A stretch of 64,000 bases of DNA from Vibrio tapetis subsp. tapetis (GTDB lineage Bacteria > Pseudomonadota > Gammaproteobacteria > Enterobacterales > Vibrionaceae): NCBI RefSeq assembly GCF_900233005.1, contig NZ_LT960611.1:3348001-3412000 (forward strand), given 5' to 3'. The notes below the pieces were generated by a model, which worked only from the letters and a program-made list of their open reading frames with translations, had not been told where the DNA came from and did not search any database. Positions 10,006 through 18,216 of the stretch are shown in pieces (position 1 is the stretch's first letter; the number at the start of each line of letters is the position of its first letter). The position numbers and the translations under genes are program-made.

Positions 10006-13000
10006 ATGCGCTTTACTGATGTTTTTATTAAGCGTCCAGTTTTAGCGGTATCGATCAGCTTTTTGATTGCTTTGCTTGGTTTCCAAGCAATATTCAAAAT
10101 GCAGGTCCGTCAATACCCTGAAATGACGAACACAGTGGTTACTGTATCCACTAGCTACTACGGTGCAAGTGCCGACTTGATACAAGGCTTTATTACTCAG
10201 CCCTTGGAGCAAGCCGTCGCACAGGCCGATAACATTGACTTTATGACGTCGCAATCGGTGTTGGGTAAATCCACCATCACGGTGACTATGAAATTGAACA
10301 CCGACCCGAATGCGGCACTGGCAGATATACTCGCCAAGACCAACTCGGTTAGGTCTCAGTTGCCCAAAGAGTCAGAAGACCCCACGGTAACCATGTCGAC
10401 CGGTGATTCAACCGCTGTCCTCTATATCGGTTTTACCAGTGATGAATTATCTTCGAGCCAAATCACCGATTACCTTGAGCGTGTAATTAACCCTCAATTG
10501 TTCTCGGTAAACGGTGTATCTAAGATCGACATGTATGGTGGTATGAAATACGCCCTACGTGTTTGGTTAGATCCGGCTAAAATGGCCGCGTTGAAGATGA
10601 CAGCAACCGACGTGATGCAAGTCTTGAATGCCAACAACTTCCAGTCGGCAACGGGTCAGGCAACCGGTGAGTTCGTTCTTTACAACGGCAGCGCCGATAC
10701 GCAGATCTCAAATGTTGCTGAGCTAGAAAAGCTGGTTATTAAGAGTGATGTCGGTGAGGTTATTCGTTTAGGTAACATCGCCAAAGTTACGTTAGAGAAA
10801 AGCCACGATGTGTATCGAGCCAGTGCCAACGGTCAAGAAGCCGTGGTTGCTGCGATAAATGGTGCACCCAGTGCTAACCCAATTACCATCGCTAAAGATG
10901 TGTTAGAACTTCTTCCTCAACTAAGAAAGAACTTACCTAGCAATATCAGCATGGAAGTCATGTATGACTCAACGGAAGCCATCAATGAATCCATTAACGA
11001 GGTTATCAAAACCATCGTTGAAGCGGCATTGATCGTACTGGTGGTGATCACCTTGTTCCTTGGTTCATTCCGCGCCGTTATGATCCCGTTAGTGACGATT
11101 CCATTGTCATTGATTGGTGTTGCGATGGTCATGCAAGCCATGGGCTTCTCATGGAACTTAATGACGCTACTGGCAATGGTATTGGCTATCGGCTTGGTAG
11201 TCGATGATGCCATCGTTGTACTTGAGAATGTCGACAGACACATCAAGCTTGGTGAATCTCCGTTCCGTGCCGCCGTTATTGGTACTCGTGAAATCGCAGT
11301 GCCTGTTATTGCAATGACCTTAACGCTTGGTGCCGTGTATGCGCCTATCGCTTTAATGGGCGGTATTACCGGTTCACTGTTTAAAGAGTTTGCTCTCACG
11401 CTTGCAGGAGCGGTATTCGTTTCCGGTATTGTTGCCTTAACGCTATCACCAATGATGTGTTCTAAGATGCTCAAAGCAAACGAGACACCAAATCGGTTTG
11501 AGACAACAGTCCACGGCTTTCTTGATCGCATGTCTAACGGCTACGAGAAGATGCTGGGTAACGTAATGCAACGTCGACCTGTCATCATTGCATTCGCTAT
11601 TATTGTATTTGCTAGTTTGCCAATGCTGTTTAAGTTCATCCCAAGTGAGCTTGCACCAGCAGAAGATAAAGGGGTTGTGATGCTGATGGGTACAGGCCCA
11701 TCGAATGCTAACCTTGATTACTTGCAAAACACCATGAACCAAGTAAATGAAATTCTGACTGAACAGCCAGAAGTGAAATTTGCTCAAGTATTTACCGGTG
11801 TTCCAGCTTCTAACCAAGCATTTGGCCTTGCATCCATGGTGCCTTGGAGCCAACGTGAAGCTAGCCAAGCCGAGGTGTCTAAGCGTATTGGTGAACTGGT
11901 GCAAGATGTACCAGGAATGGCCGTAACCGCCTTCCAAATGCCTGAATTGCCAGGTGCCGGTTCTGGTCTGCCACTGCAGTTTGTTATTACGACACCAAAT
12001 AGCTTCGAAAGCTTGTTCCAAATTGCGACCGATATTCTGGCTGACGTATCAGTTAACCCATTGTTTGTTTACTCAACATTGGATCTTAACTACGACTCGG
12101 CAACCATGAAGATCCATATCGACAAGGACAAAGCGGGTATCTATGGTGTGACCATGCAAGACATCGGTATGACCTTAAGTACCATGATGGCTGATGGTTA
12201 TGTTAACCGTATCGATTTGAATGGTCGTTCTTATGAAGTGATCCCACAAGTTGAGCGTAAATACCGCCTGAACCCTGAATCCATGAACAACTACTACGTT
12301 CGCGCAGCAGATGGCAATGCGATTCCACTGGGCAGCTTAATTGACATTGAAGTGGTTGCGGAGCCTCGTGCTCTACCTCACTTCAACCAGTTAAACTCAG
12401 CGAGTATTGGTGCCGTGCCAAGCCCAGGTGTTGCTATGGGTGATGCCGTTAACTGGTTTGAAAATGTCGCACAAAGCAAACTGCCATCAGGCTACAACCA
12501 TGACTACATGGGTGAAGCAAGACAGTACGTAACAGAAGGTAGCGCGCTATTCGCAACCTTTGGTTTGGCACTGGCGATCATCTTCTTGGTTCTAGCGATT
12601 CAATTTGAATCCGTTCGAGATCCACTGGTTATCATGGTGTCGGTTCCACTGGCGATATGTGGTGCATTGATTTCACTTGCATGGGGCGCAGCCTCAATGA
12701 ACATCTACTCGCAAGTGGGCTTGATCACTTTGGTTGGTCTTATCACCAAGCACGGTATTTTGATTTGTGAAGTAGCAAAAGAAGAGCAACTTCATAATAA
12801 GAAAGATCGTATTGCGGCGGTAACGGAAGCGGCGAAGGTTCGTCTTCGTCCTATCCTAATGACCACGGCAGCCATGATTGCAGGTCTGATTCCGCTGATG
12901 TACGCAACCGGCGCAGGTGCTGCTCAACGTTTCAGTATTGGTATTGTAATCGTATCGGGTCTGGCTATCGGTACCATCTTTACCTTGTTCGTTCTGCCTG

Positions 13001-13122
13001 TGATTTACAGCTACCTTGCTGAGAAACACAAACCGCTTCCCGTATTTCTAGAAGATAAAGATCTAGAAAAACTGGCACGAGTAGACGAAGCCAAAGCCGC
13101 TCAACGCGAAATTCGCGAATAG
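10006..13122 (+). CDS. RND multidrug efflux permease (HAE1 family)
   Basis: The 1038-residue inner-membrane proton/drug antiporter has the length and duplicated plan of AcrB-type pumps. The N-terminal segment (FIKRPVLAVSISFLIALLG) is the first membrane helix. The TM4 motif GLVVDDAIVVLENV carries the two aspartates of the proton relay. A second block of six helices begins near residue 840. A strong GGAGGA precedes the ATG. The tripartite pump would export toxic compounds from periplasm and membrane. Substrates cannot be assigned. The operon ends in a terminator at 13148-13175. Confidence 0.95.
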   Translation: MRFTDVFIKRPVLAVSISFLIALLGFQAIFKMQVRQYPEMTNTVVTVSTSYYGASADLIQGFITQPLEQAVAQADNIDFMTSQSVLGKSTITVTMKLNTDPNAALADILAKTNSVRSQLPKESEDPTVTMSTGDSTAVLYIGFTSDELSSSQITDYLERVINPQLFSVNGVSKIDMYGGMKYALRVWLDPAKMAALKMTATDVMQVLNANNFQSATGQATGEFVLYNGSADTQISNVAELEKLVIKSDVGEVIRLGNIAKVTLEKSHDVYRASANGQEAVVAAINGAPSANPITIAKDVLELLPQLRKNLPSNISMEVMYDSTEAINESINEVIKTIVEAALIVLVVITLFLGSFRAVMIPLVTIPLSLIGVAMVMQAMGFSWNLMTLLAMVLAIGLVVDDAIVVLENVDRHIKLGESPFRAAVIGTREIAVPVIAMTLTLGAVYAPIALMGGITGSLFKEFALTLAGAVFVSGIVALTLSPMMCSKMLKANETPNRFETTVHGFLDRMSNGYEKMLGNVMQRRPVIIAFAIIVFASLPMLFKFIPSELAPAEDKGVVMLMGTGPSNANLDYLQNTMNQVNEILTEQPEVKFAQVFTGVPASNQAFGLASMVPWSQREASQAEVSKRIGELVQDVPGMAVTAFQMPELPGAGSGLPLQFVITTPNSFESLFQIATDILADVSVNPLFVYSTLDLNYDSATMKIHIDKDKAGIYGVTMQDIGMTLSTMMADGYVNRIDLNGRSYEVIPQVERKYRLNPESMNNYYVRAADGNAIPLGSLIDIEVVAEPRALPHFNQLNSASIGAVPSPGVAMGDAVNWFENVAQSKLPSGYNHDYMGEARQYVTEGSALFATFGLALAIIFLVLAIQFESVRDPLVIMVSVPLAICGALISLAWGAASMNIYSQVGLITLVGLITKHGILICEVAKEEQLHNKKDRIAAVTEAAKVRLRPILMTTAAMIAGLIPLMYATGAGAAQRFSIGIVIVSGLAIGTIFTLFVLPVIYSYLAEKHKPLPVFLEDKDLEKLARVDEAKAAQREIRE

Positions 13123-13147
13123 ATCGCTAACGGATGTTTCATCTAAT

Positions 13148-13175
13148 AAAAAGGCTACTTCGGTAGCCTTTTTTG
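13148..13175 (+). terminator. Terminator of the RND pump operon and intron target
   Basis: AAAAAGGCTAC, a TTCG tetraloop and GTAGCCTTTTTT form a classic Rho-independent terminator. The group II intron begins at or very near the end of its T-run. Confidence 0.92.
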
Positions 13176-15265
13176 TTTGCCCAGCGAAGCTGGCAAACCC
13201 ATTAGGCTGAAAGAAGCCTAAATCACCCTGATTGAGGGGAAGATAATCCGAATCGCAAGGGCGTTGCTGGCCAACGGCAGGGTTTGAAGGAAGCGATAGG
13301 AAGTTAACAGTACACAACGAAAGTGAACCTGATTCGGCAATTTAGGTGGGTAAGCGTGAAAAATAGCGTGAAGCCCGATACTCAATCAGACCTAGATTGT
13401 GCTTGAGGGTGGCATTGTTAACAGGGAGCCAGTGCAGTAACTGGGGAAGCCTGACATCACATCCGAGCAAACGTCGGAAGCATAAACTCAAGGCGAGAGC
13501 CAAGATCTATGTTGGTGCGAGGTGGCAGATGAATCCGTAGTAGTGAGTAAAGCTCGGCCGGTGAAGCCCAGTAATGGTGTGGAGGATAAAACTGAGCTGA
13601 CCATCAGTAACACGTCTGATGGGACAACATTTTGCCAAAAGCAATCTGGTGTTGCGAAGGGATGAAGTACATTTTAAGTCTGTGATGAGCAGATGTTTTT
13701 TTTTCAGTGGTATACAAGTTGATTAGCTATCGAGGTATTCCGTCTCGGTCTTTGTGAAAGCAAAGCACTGAAGCGAGAAACCGTACAAGGGAGTAACTCT
13801 GACTCACTCTAGTAAATTGCCATTGAGCTAGAAGGCTAGAGAGTGGAGTGAAATACACCAACACTGTGAGAGAGCATTTGTCCCCACACGGCACACAATC
13901 TAAAGGAAAAAGTTGAGAGTTTACTACAGTTTATATGGTCACTTGCTCCACAAAGAGCGACTCTATAAAGGATTTAAAAAAGTGTGGAAAGCGAAAGGCG
14001 CGGCCGGAATAGATAGGCAGAGCCTAAGCGACTACGCCCAAAATCTGAGTGATAACCTAGATCAACTTCTTCTGGAACTCAAAACCAAGCGATACACCCC
14101 TCAACCCGTCAGACGGGTAGAAATACCGAAAGATGATGGTGGGGTGCGATTACTTGGGATCCCAACAGTACGGGATAGAGTTGTCCAACAAGCTCTAAAT
14201 GATCTATTAACCCCAATCTTCGAAGAGCAGTTTCACCCATCCAGCTTTGGGTATAGACCGAATCGAAGTTGTCACGATGCTATAAACAAAGCGACGATGT
14301 TCATCCGTCGATACGGAATGCAACACGTCGTAGATATGGACTTATCGAAGTGCTTCGATAAGCTCGACCACGAGCTTATTCTAAAAAGCATTAAGAAACG
14401 AGTCACAGACAGTAGCGTACTGGAGCTCATCAAACAGTTCCTGAAAAGTGGCGTAATGGTTGATGGAGAGTGGCAGCATACCGAGATAGGTAGTCCGCAA
14501 GGTGGAGTAATAAGCCCACTGATAGCGAACATCTATCTGGATGCGTTTGATCAAGAGATGCGAAAGCGAGGACATCGAATAGTCCGTTATGCCGACGACA
14601 TACTGATCTTCTGTCGCAGCCGTAAAGGTGCAGAAAATGCGCAAGTACAGGCAACGAAGGTCCTGGAAAAACAGCTCAAGTTAACGGTGAACGAAACCAA
14701 ATCACACATAGCGCACAGCGGCGAAGGTGTGAAATTCCTTGGAATAGAAATCGGTAGCCATTATAGCCGTATTCAGCCAAAGAAAATGTCGACGTTCAAA
14801 GGAAAGTTGAAGCGAGTGACAAGACGCAATGGCGGTAAGCCATTGTTAGAAGTCATTAAACAACTGAATCCACTTCTGAGAGGGTTCAGCCAGTACTTTC
14901 GAATAGCGAATGCCAACAGGGAGTTTAAGAAACTGGCCGCGTGGTTAAGGCGAAGACTTCGCAGCGTCCAATTACGATTATGGAAAAAACCGACCCGACT
15001 CCACCGCAGGCTAAGACAGCTAGGTTACGAAGGGTCATTCAGGTATATCTGTATGGATAGTTGGAGAAATGCTGCGAGTCCATTAGCCAGTTACTCGATG
15101 CCAAATCAATGGTTTAACGACCTTGGATTAGTGAATCTTGAACACGTTAGGACAGGATATGTGTTCAGCCATTATGCTGAATGGAAATGTGCATGAGCCG
15201 TATACGAGGTCCGTACGTACGGTTCTGTGAGAGGGATGAGGCGGAGACGCCTCACCCTACTCGAT
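13176..15265 (+). mobile_element. Group II intron, about 2.1 kb, inserted after a terminator
   Basis: About 730 bp of structured non-coding sequence (domains I-III) precede the reverse transcriptase gene. Domain V follows at 15195-15225 (GAGCCGTATAC ... GTACGGTTC). A domain VI hairpin (GATGAGGCG ... CGCCTCA) then ends near TCGAT at 15261-15265. The 5' end is less certain and is placed at the end of the T-run, where a GTTTGCC/GGCAAAC hairpin begins. Insertion behind a terminator and an encoded protein without an endonuclease domain both fit bacterial class C introns. The class is an inference. The intron appears complete and is probably mobile or recently so. Confidence 0.8.
13913..15196 (+). 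CDS. ltrA: Group II intron reverse transcriptase/maturase
   Basis: The 427-residue intron-encoded protein starts at TTG after AAAGGA. The reverse-transcriptase domain spans about residues 20-290, with GSPQGGVISPLIANIYL at 193-209 and the catalytic YADD at 226-229. A maturase domain (about 300-375, LLRGFSQYFRIAN) and a basic tail follow. No HNH endonuclease domain is present at the C-terminus, so insertion would rely on replication intermediates or on structured single strands such as terminators. The protein splices the intron RNA and copies it into DNA. Its stop codon overlaps the first bases of domain V. Confidence 0.95.
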   Translation: MRVYYSLYGHLLHKERLYKGFKKVWKAKGAAGIDRQSLSDYAQNLSDNLDQLLLELKTKRYTPQPVRRVEIPKDDGGVRLLGIPTVRDRVVQQALNDLLTPIFEEQFHPSSFGYRPNRSCHDAINKATMFIRRYGMQHVVDMDLSKCFDKLDHELILKSIKKRVTDSSVLELIKQFLKSGVMVDGEWQHTEIGSPQGGVISPLIANIYLDAFDQEMRKRGHRIVRYADDILIFCRSRKGAENAQVQATKVLEKQLKLTVNETKSHIAHSGEGVKFLGIEIGSHYSRIQPKKMSTFKGKLKRVTRRNGGKPLLEVIKQLNPLLRGFSQYFRIANANREFKKLAAWLRRRLRSVQLRLWKKPTRLHRRLRQLGYEGSFRYICMDSWRNAASPLASYSMPNQWFNDLGLVNLEHVRTGYVFSHYAEWKCA

Positions 15266-15341
15266 GTCCCTTATTGACAAATGGTATTACATAAAATAAC
15301 CTCCAACGCAATTGAGAATGATTTATAGTCAGAGATAATAC

Positions 15342-16106
15342 GTGCAAGCCCCCACAAATCGCATAAATACCGCAATCAAGGCGCTGTTATTGCCAGTGAT
15401 ATTATTCGTCGGTTGGCACCTATGCTGCCAACATTTATCTTTGTCTAACTACTTACTGCCAACCCCTTCAATGGTTTTTGGTGCCCTCTTTGATATGATC
15501 ATTTCTGGTGAGCTATTCAGCCATGTCGTCGCAAGCTTAACTCGCGTAATGATTGGTTTTGTATTAACCAGTAGCGTTGCCTTGTCATTCGCGTGCATCT
15601 TCATCCGTTTTCCACAATGTTACGCCTACTTTCATGTCACCTTCGAAGCCATTAGGGTCATTCCACCTCTCGCATTTAGCCCTTTATTAATCGTTTGGAT
15701 GGGCATCGGGGAAGGCCCCAAAATAACCATTATCTTCTTAGCTGCTTTTTTTCCTATATTTCTCAACGCATATAGTGGCCTAAGAAATATTGACACTCGT
15801 TATTTAGAACTGGCAAAAAGCCTTGATTTGTCTCGCTTTGAAACCATAAAGCACATCCATTTTCCATTTGCGGTTCCAAGTATTGTTACCGGGCTAAGGC
15901 TTGGATTTGGCTACAGTTGGCGCGCCCTAATGGGGGCTGAGCTGATTGCGGCAGCTTCAGGGCTTGGCTTTTTAATCGTCGATGCAGAAGAGCTCGCTCG
16001 TACTGATAAAGCGATGGCCGGAATCATTGTGATAGCGATTCTTGGTTTGATATTGGATACATTGATCAAAAGGTTGACGAAAAATGCTCACTATTGCTCG
16101 GCTTAA
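15342..16106 (+). CDS. ABC importer permease, SsuC/TauC type
   Basis: The 254-residue inner-membrane permease has about six membrane segments. The family loop RYLELAKSLDLSRFETIKHI (about residues 147-166) is the EAA-type contact with the ATPase, followed by the usual GLRLGFGYSWRALMGAELI. The start is GTG at 15342 with only a weak AGAGA upstream. An upstream in-frame ATG is closed by a stop. The gene overlaps the ATPase gene by 23 bp. Together with the binding protein it forms an importer of the sulfonate/taurine/nitrate/pyrimidine type. The substrate is unknown. Confidence 0.88.
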   Translation: MQAPTNRINTAIKALLLPVILFVGWHLCCQHLSLSNYLLPTPSMVFGALFDMIISGELFSHVVASLTRVMIGFVLTSSVALSFACIFIRFPQCYAYFHVTFEAIRVIPPLAFSPLLIVWMGIGEGPKITIIFLAAFFPIFLNAYSGLRNIDTRYLELAKSLDLSRFETIKHIHFPFAVPSIVTGLRLGFGYSWRALMGAELIAAASGLGFLIVDAEELARTDKAMAGIIVIAILGLILDTLIKRLTKNAHYCSA

Positions 16107-16773
16107 TAAGTTTTTTCTTAATCAACAAGGTCAAGCTGAATCCATTTTGCATGACATCAACTTTGAATTAAGCCAAGGGGAGTTCGTTGCTATTGTGGGT
16201 CATAGTGGCAGCGGTAAAACAACGCTACTCAAGTGCTTAGCTGGGCTTGAAAGCTGCCAGTCTGAGTCCTTTGAATATCATCACCCGATAACAACAGCGG
16301 TGGTCTTTCAAGAACCCCGATTGTTACCTCATTACAGTGTAGAAAAGAACCTACGCTTAGCCTTTGCTGCCAACAGACGGAATGACCAAGCCACTGACCA
16401 ATGCATCCACCAGCAACTGAGTTTAGTTGGTTTGTCTGATTATGCCGATAATTTCCCCAGTGAGCTTAGCGGCGGAATGGCACAACGTGCTGCAATCGCT
16501 CGCGCTCTTTGCCGAAAACCAGACGTACTGTTTATGGACGAACCTTTTTCTGCGCTCGATATCATTACCAGACAAACGATGCAAAAAGAGCTTAAAACCA
16601 TTCATAAAACAGCCCAATGCTCCGTCATTTTTATCACTCATGATATTCAAGAGGCCATCACGCTTGCCGATCGCATTGTTGTCATGAACAAAGGACGCAT
16701 CACGGAAGAATTTAGTGGCGATACACTTTCAAACGCCGAACAACGGATCGTCGAAGCAACCCGAACTAATTGA
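16084..16773 (+). CDS. ABC importer ATPase, SsuB/TauB type
   Basis: The 229-residue ATPase has Walker A GHSGSGKTT (about residues 39-47), a Q-loop in AVVFQEPRLLPH, signature LSGGMAQRAAIARAL and Walker B VLFMDEPFSALD. The switch histidine follows in FITHD. The gene starts inside the end of the permease gene, which suggests translational coupling. It powers uptake of the ligand delivered by the protein encoded at 16823-17779. Confidence 0.93.
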   Translation: MLTIARLNKFFLNQQGQAESILHDINFELSQGEFVAIVGHSGSGKTTLLKCLAGLESCQSESFEYHHPITTAVVFQEPRLLPHYSVEKNLRLAFAANRRNDQATDQCIHQQLSLVGLSDYADNFPSELSGGMAQRAAIARALCRKPDVLFMDEPFSALDIITRQTMQKELKTIHKTAQCSVIFITHDIQEAITLADRIVVMNKGRITEEFSGDTLSNAEQRIVEATRTN

Positions 16774-16822
16774 TCTTACGTAATTCCCAATTTATACATC
16801 AGACAACCATTAAGGATTCATA

Positions 16823-17779
16823 ATGAAAACATGGTTAAGCCTAGCTTGCACAATGATAGCAACCCTCACTTTTTCAAACCTTTCTTTGGCAACCCAGCAA
16901 ACGGTTAACGTTACTTATGTACCGACCCCGTTCAACTTGCAACTTATGGTCATGCGCGATCAAGGCATGCTGGATGACGCTTTGGCAAAGCACGACGCAA
17001 AAGTAGAATGGCATAAAATCAGCTCTGGCGTGCATCAAGCAAAAGCGATGGCATCAGGCTCCGTTGATATCGCTTCTGTCATGAACACCAACTCCCTGCT
17101 AATGGCTGCGACAGAAGGTAATAATTTAAAAGTCATCGCCAATGTGGCTCGCCCAGCGAATGTATTTGCATTAGTGGCAAGACCCGGCTTTACAGGTGAT
17201 ATCACTTCTCTTCAAAACAAAGCCATTGCTGGCGCTAAAGGTACGGTTGTTCAGCAAATGTTGATCGCTCAGCTACAAAACAATGGCATGCAACAAAAAG
17301 ACGTGAAATTCATCAATATGGGGACACCAAAGGCCTTTAACGCCCTAATGGCAGGCAGTGTCGATCCCGCATTATTGACTTCAAGTTTCATTCTAAAAGC
17401 ACAACAAGCGGGGGCGACCATTTTAGCGACGGCAGAAGGTCACATCTCACCCATCTTAGTCAGCACGACAACGGAAACATTCGCAAAACAACACCCAGAG
17501 TTAGTCGAAGCTTTCATCTTAGCCCAACGTCAAGCAATGGCGTTCATCCAACAAAAACCAGAAGCCGCTCTGGCTATTGGCGCAAAAGAGCACGGCATTT
17601 CTACCGAACAGGCTAAATTGCTTTGCCAATGGTCAGCTCTGACGACAGACATCGAACCACAAGACTTAAAAGCCCTGTACGCCGATGCTGATTTCTTAAT
17701 TGAAAATAACCTAATGCGCACAGGACTAAACGTTTCAGAATTAATAACCCCAACCTCCGCAACACAGCTCGTGTTATAG
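16823..17779 (+). CDS. ABC importer periplasmic binding protein, SsuA/NMT1-like
   Basis: The 318-residue protein has a signal peptide ending near SLA (about residue 23). The mature start VNVTYVPTPFNLQLMVMRDQGM has the fold start of the SsuA/TauA/NMT1 family. The GAKGTVVQQML motif near residue 137 matches the ligand-loop region of SsuA proteins. An ATG preceded by AAGGATT fits translation. It comes third in the operon; many related operons place it first. Ligands of this family include alkanesulfonates, taurine, nitrate, thiamine precursors and riboflavin, and none can be chosen here. No sulfonate oxygenase gene lies nearby. Confidence 0.85.
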   Translation: MKTWLSLACTMIATLTFSNLSLATQQTVNVTYVPTPFNLQLMVMRDQGMLDDALAKHDAKVEWHKISSGVHQAKAMASGSVDIASVMNTNSLLMAATEGNNLKVIANVARPANVFALVARPGFTGDITSLQNKAIAGAKGTVVQQMLIAQLQNNGMQQKDVKFINMGTPKAFNALMAGSVDPALLTSSFILKAQQAGATILATAEGHISPILVSTTTETFAKQHPELVEAFILAQRQAMAFIQQKPEAALAIGAKEHGISTEQAKLLCQWSALTTDIEPQDLKALYADADFLIENNLMRTGLNVSELITPTSATQLVL

Positions 17780-17874
17780 AAGACGAGTGTGCACTGAATT
17801 TTGTGCAGCTAGTTGGCGACTTTTATCCCTGAAATGCATAGAATGAATGTATTGATATAGGAGTGATTACCGAA

Positions 17875-18126
17875 ATGTTTGATCCAAAAAAACTCGAGCA
17901 AGTAGCGAAACAGATTCATGATTCTATGCCTCAACCCGTCAAAGAGTTGGGTTCGGACGTAGAACAAAAGGTACGCCAAGTTATCCAAGGCCAACTCAAC
18001 AAACTTGATGTGGTTAGCCGTGAAGAATTTGATGTTCAGACTCAAGTACTGCTCCGCACTCGTCAAAAACTGACAGAGATGGAACAAAAGCTAGCGGATC
18101 TTGAAGCAAAGCTCACAGACAAGTAA
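17875..18126 (+). CDS. ubiK: Ubiquinone biosynthesis accessory factor UbiK
   Basis: The 83-residue protein starts [14 protein letters not shown], as in the YqiC/UbiK family. The C-terminal half is a coiled coil ([21 protein letters not shown]) that mediates trimer formation. UbiK binds UbiJ and supports aerobic ubiquinone synthesis. The ATG at 17875 is chosen over the GTG at 17863, because the AGGAG sits directly against the GTG and about 11 bases from the ATG. It is a single gene with its own terminator. Confidence 0.92.
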   Translation: MFDPKKLEQVAKQIHDSMPQPVKELGSDVEQKVRQVIQGQLNKLDVVSREEFDVQTQVLLRTRQKLTEMEQKLADLEAKLTDK

Positions 18127-18143
18127 TAGCGACCAAGTTAAAT

Positions 18144-18175
18144 AAAAAGCAGAATCTAATGATTCTGCTTTTTTT
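18144..18175. terminator. Terminator between ubiK and uvrD
   Basis: AAAAAGCAGAATC, TAAT loop, GATTCTGCTTTTTTT. It sits between convergent genes and has A and T runs on both sides, so it probably works for both. Confidence 0.9.
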
Positions 18176-18216
18176 GTTTTAAGAGGCTAGCGTTTAGTGT
18201 TGCCGATTTCTATCAA

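Noticed and set aside
10917..11531. Long antisense frame of 204 codons inside the RND pump gene
   Set aside because: It is a shadow of the pump coding sequence, without a ribosome site or family likeness.
13176..13912. Possible separate small genes or ncRNA in the 730 bp ahead of the reverse transcriptase
   Set aside because: The stretch is explained as domains I-III of the group II intron and has no good open frame.
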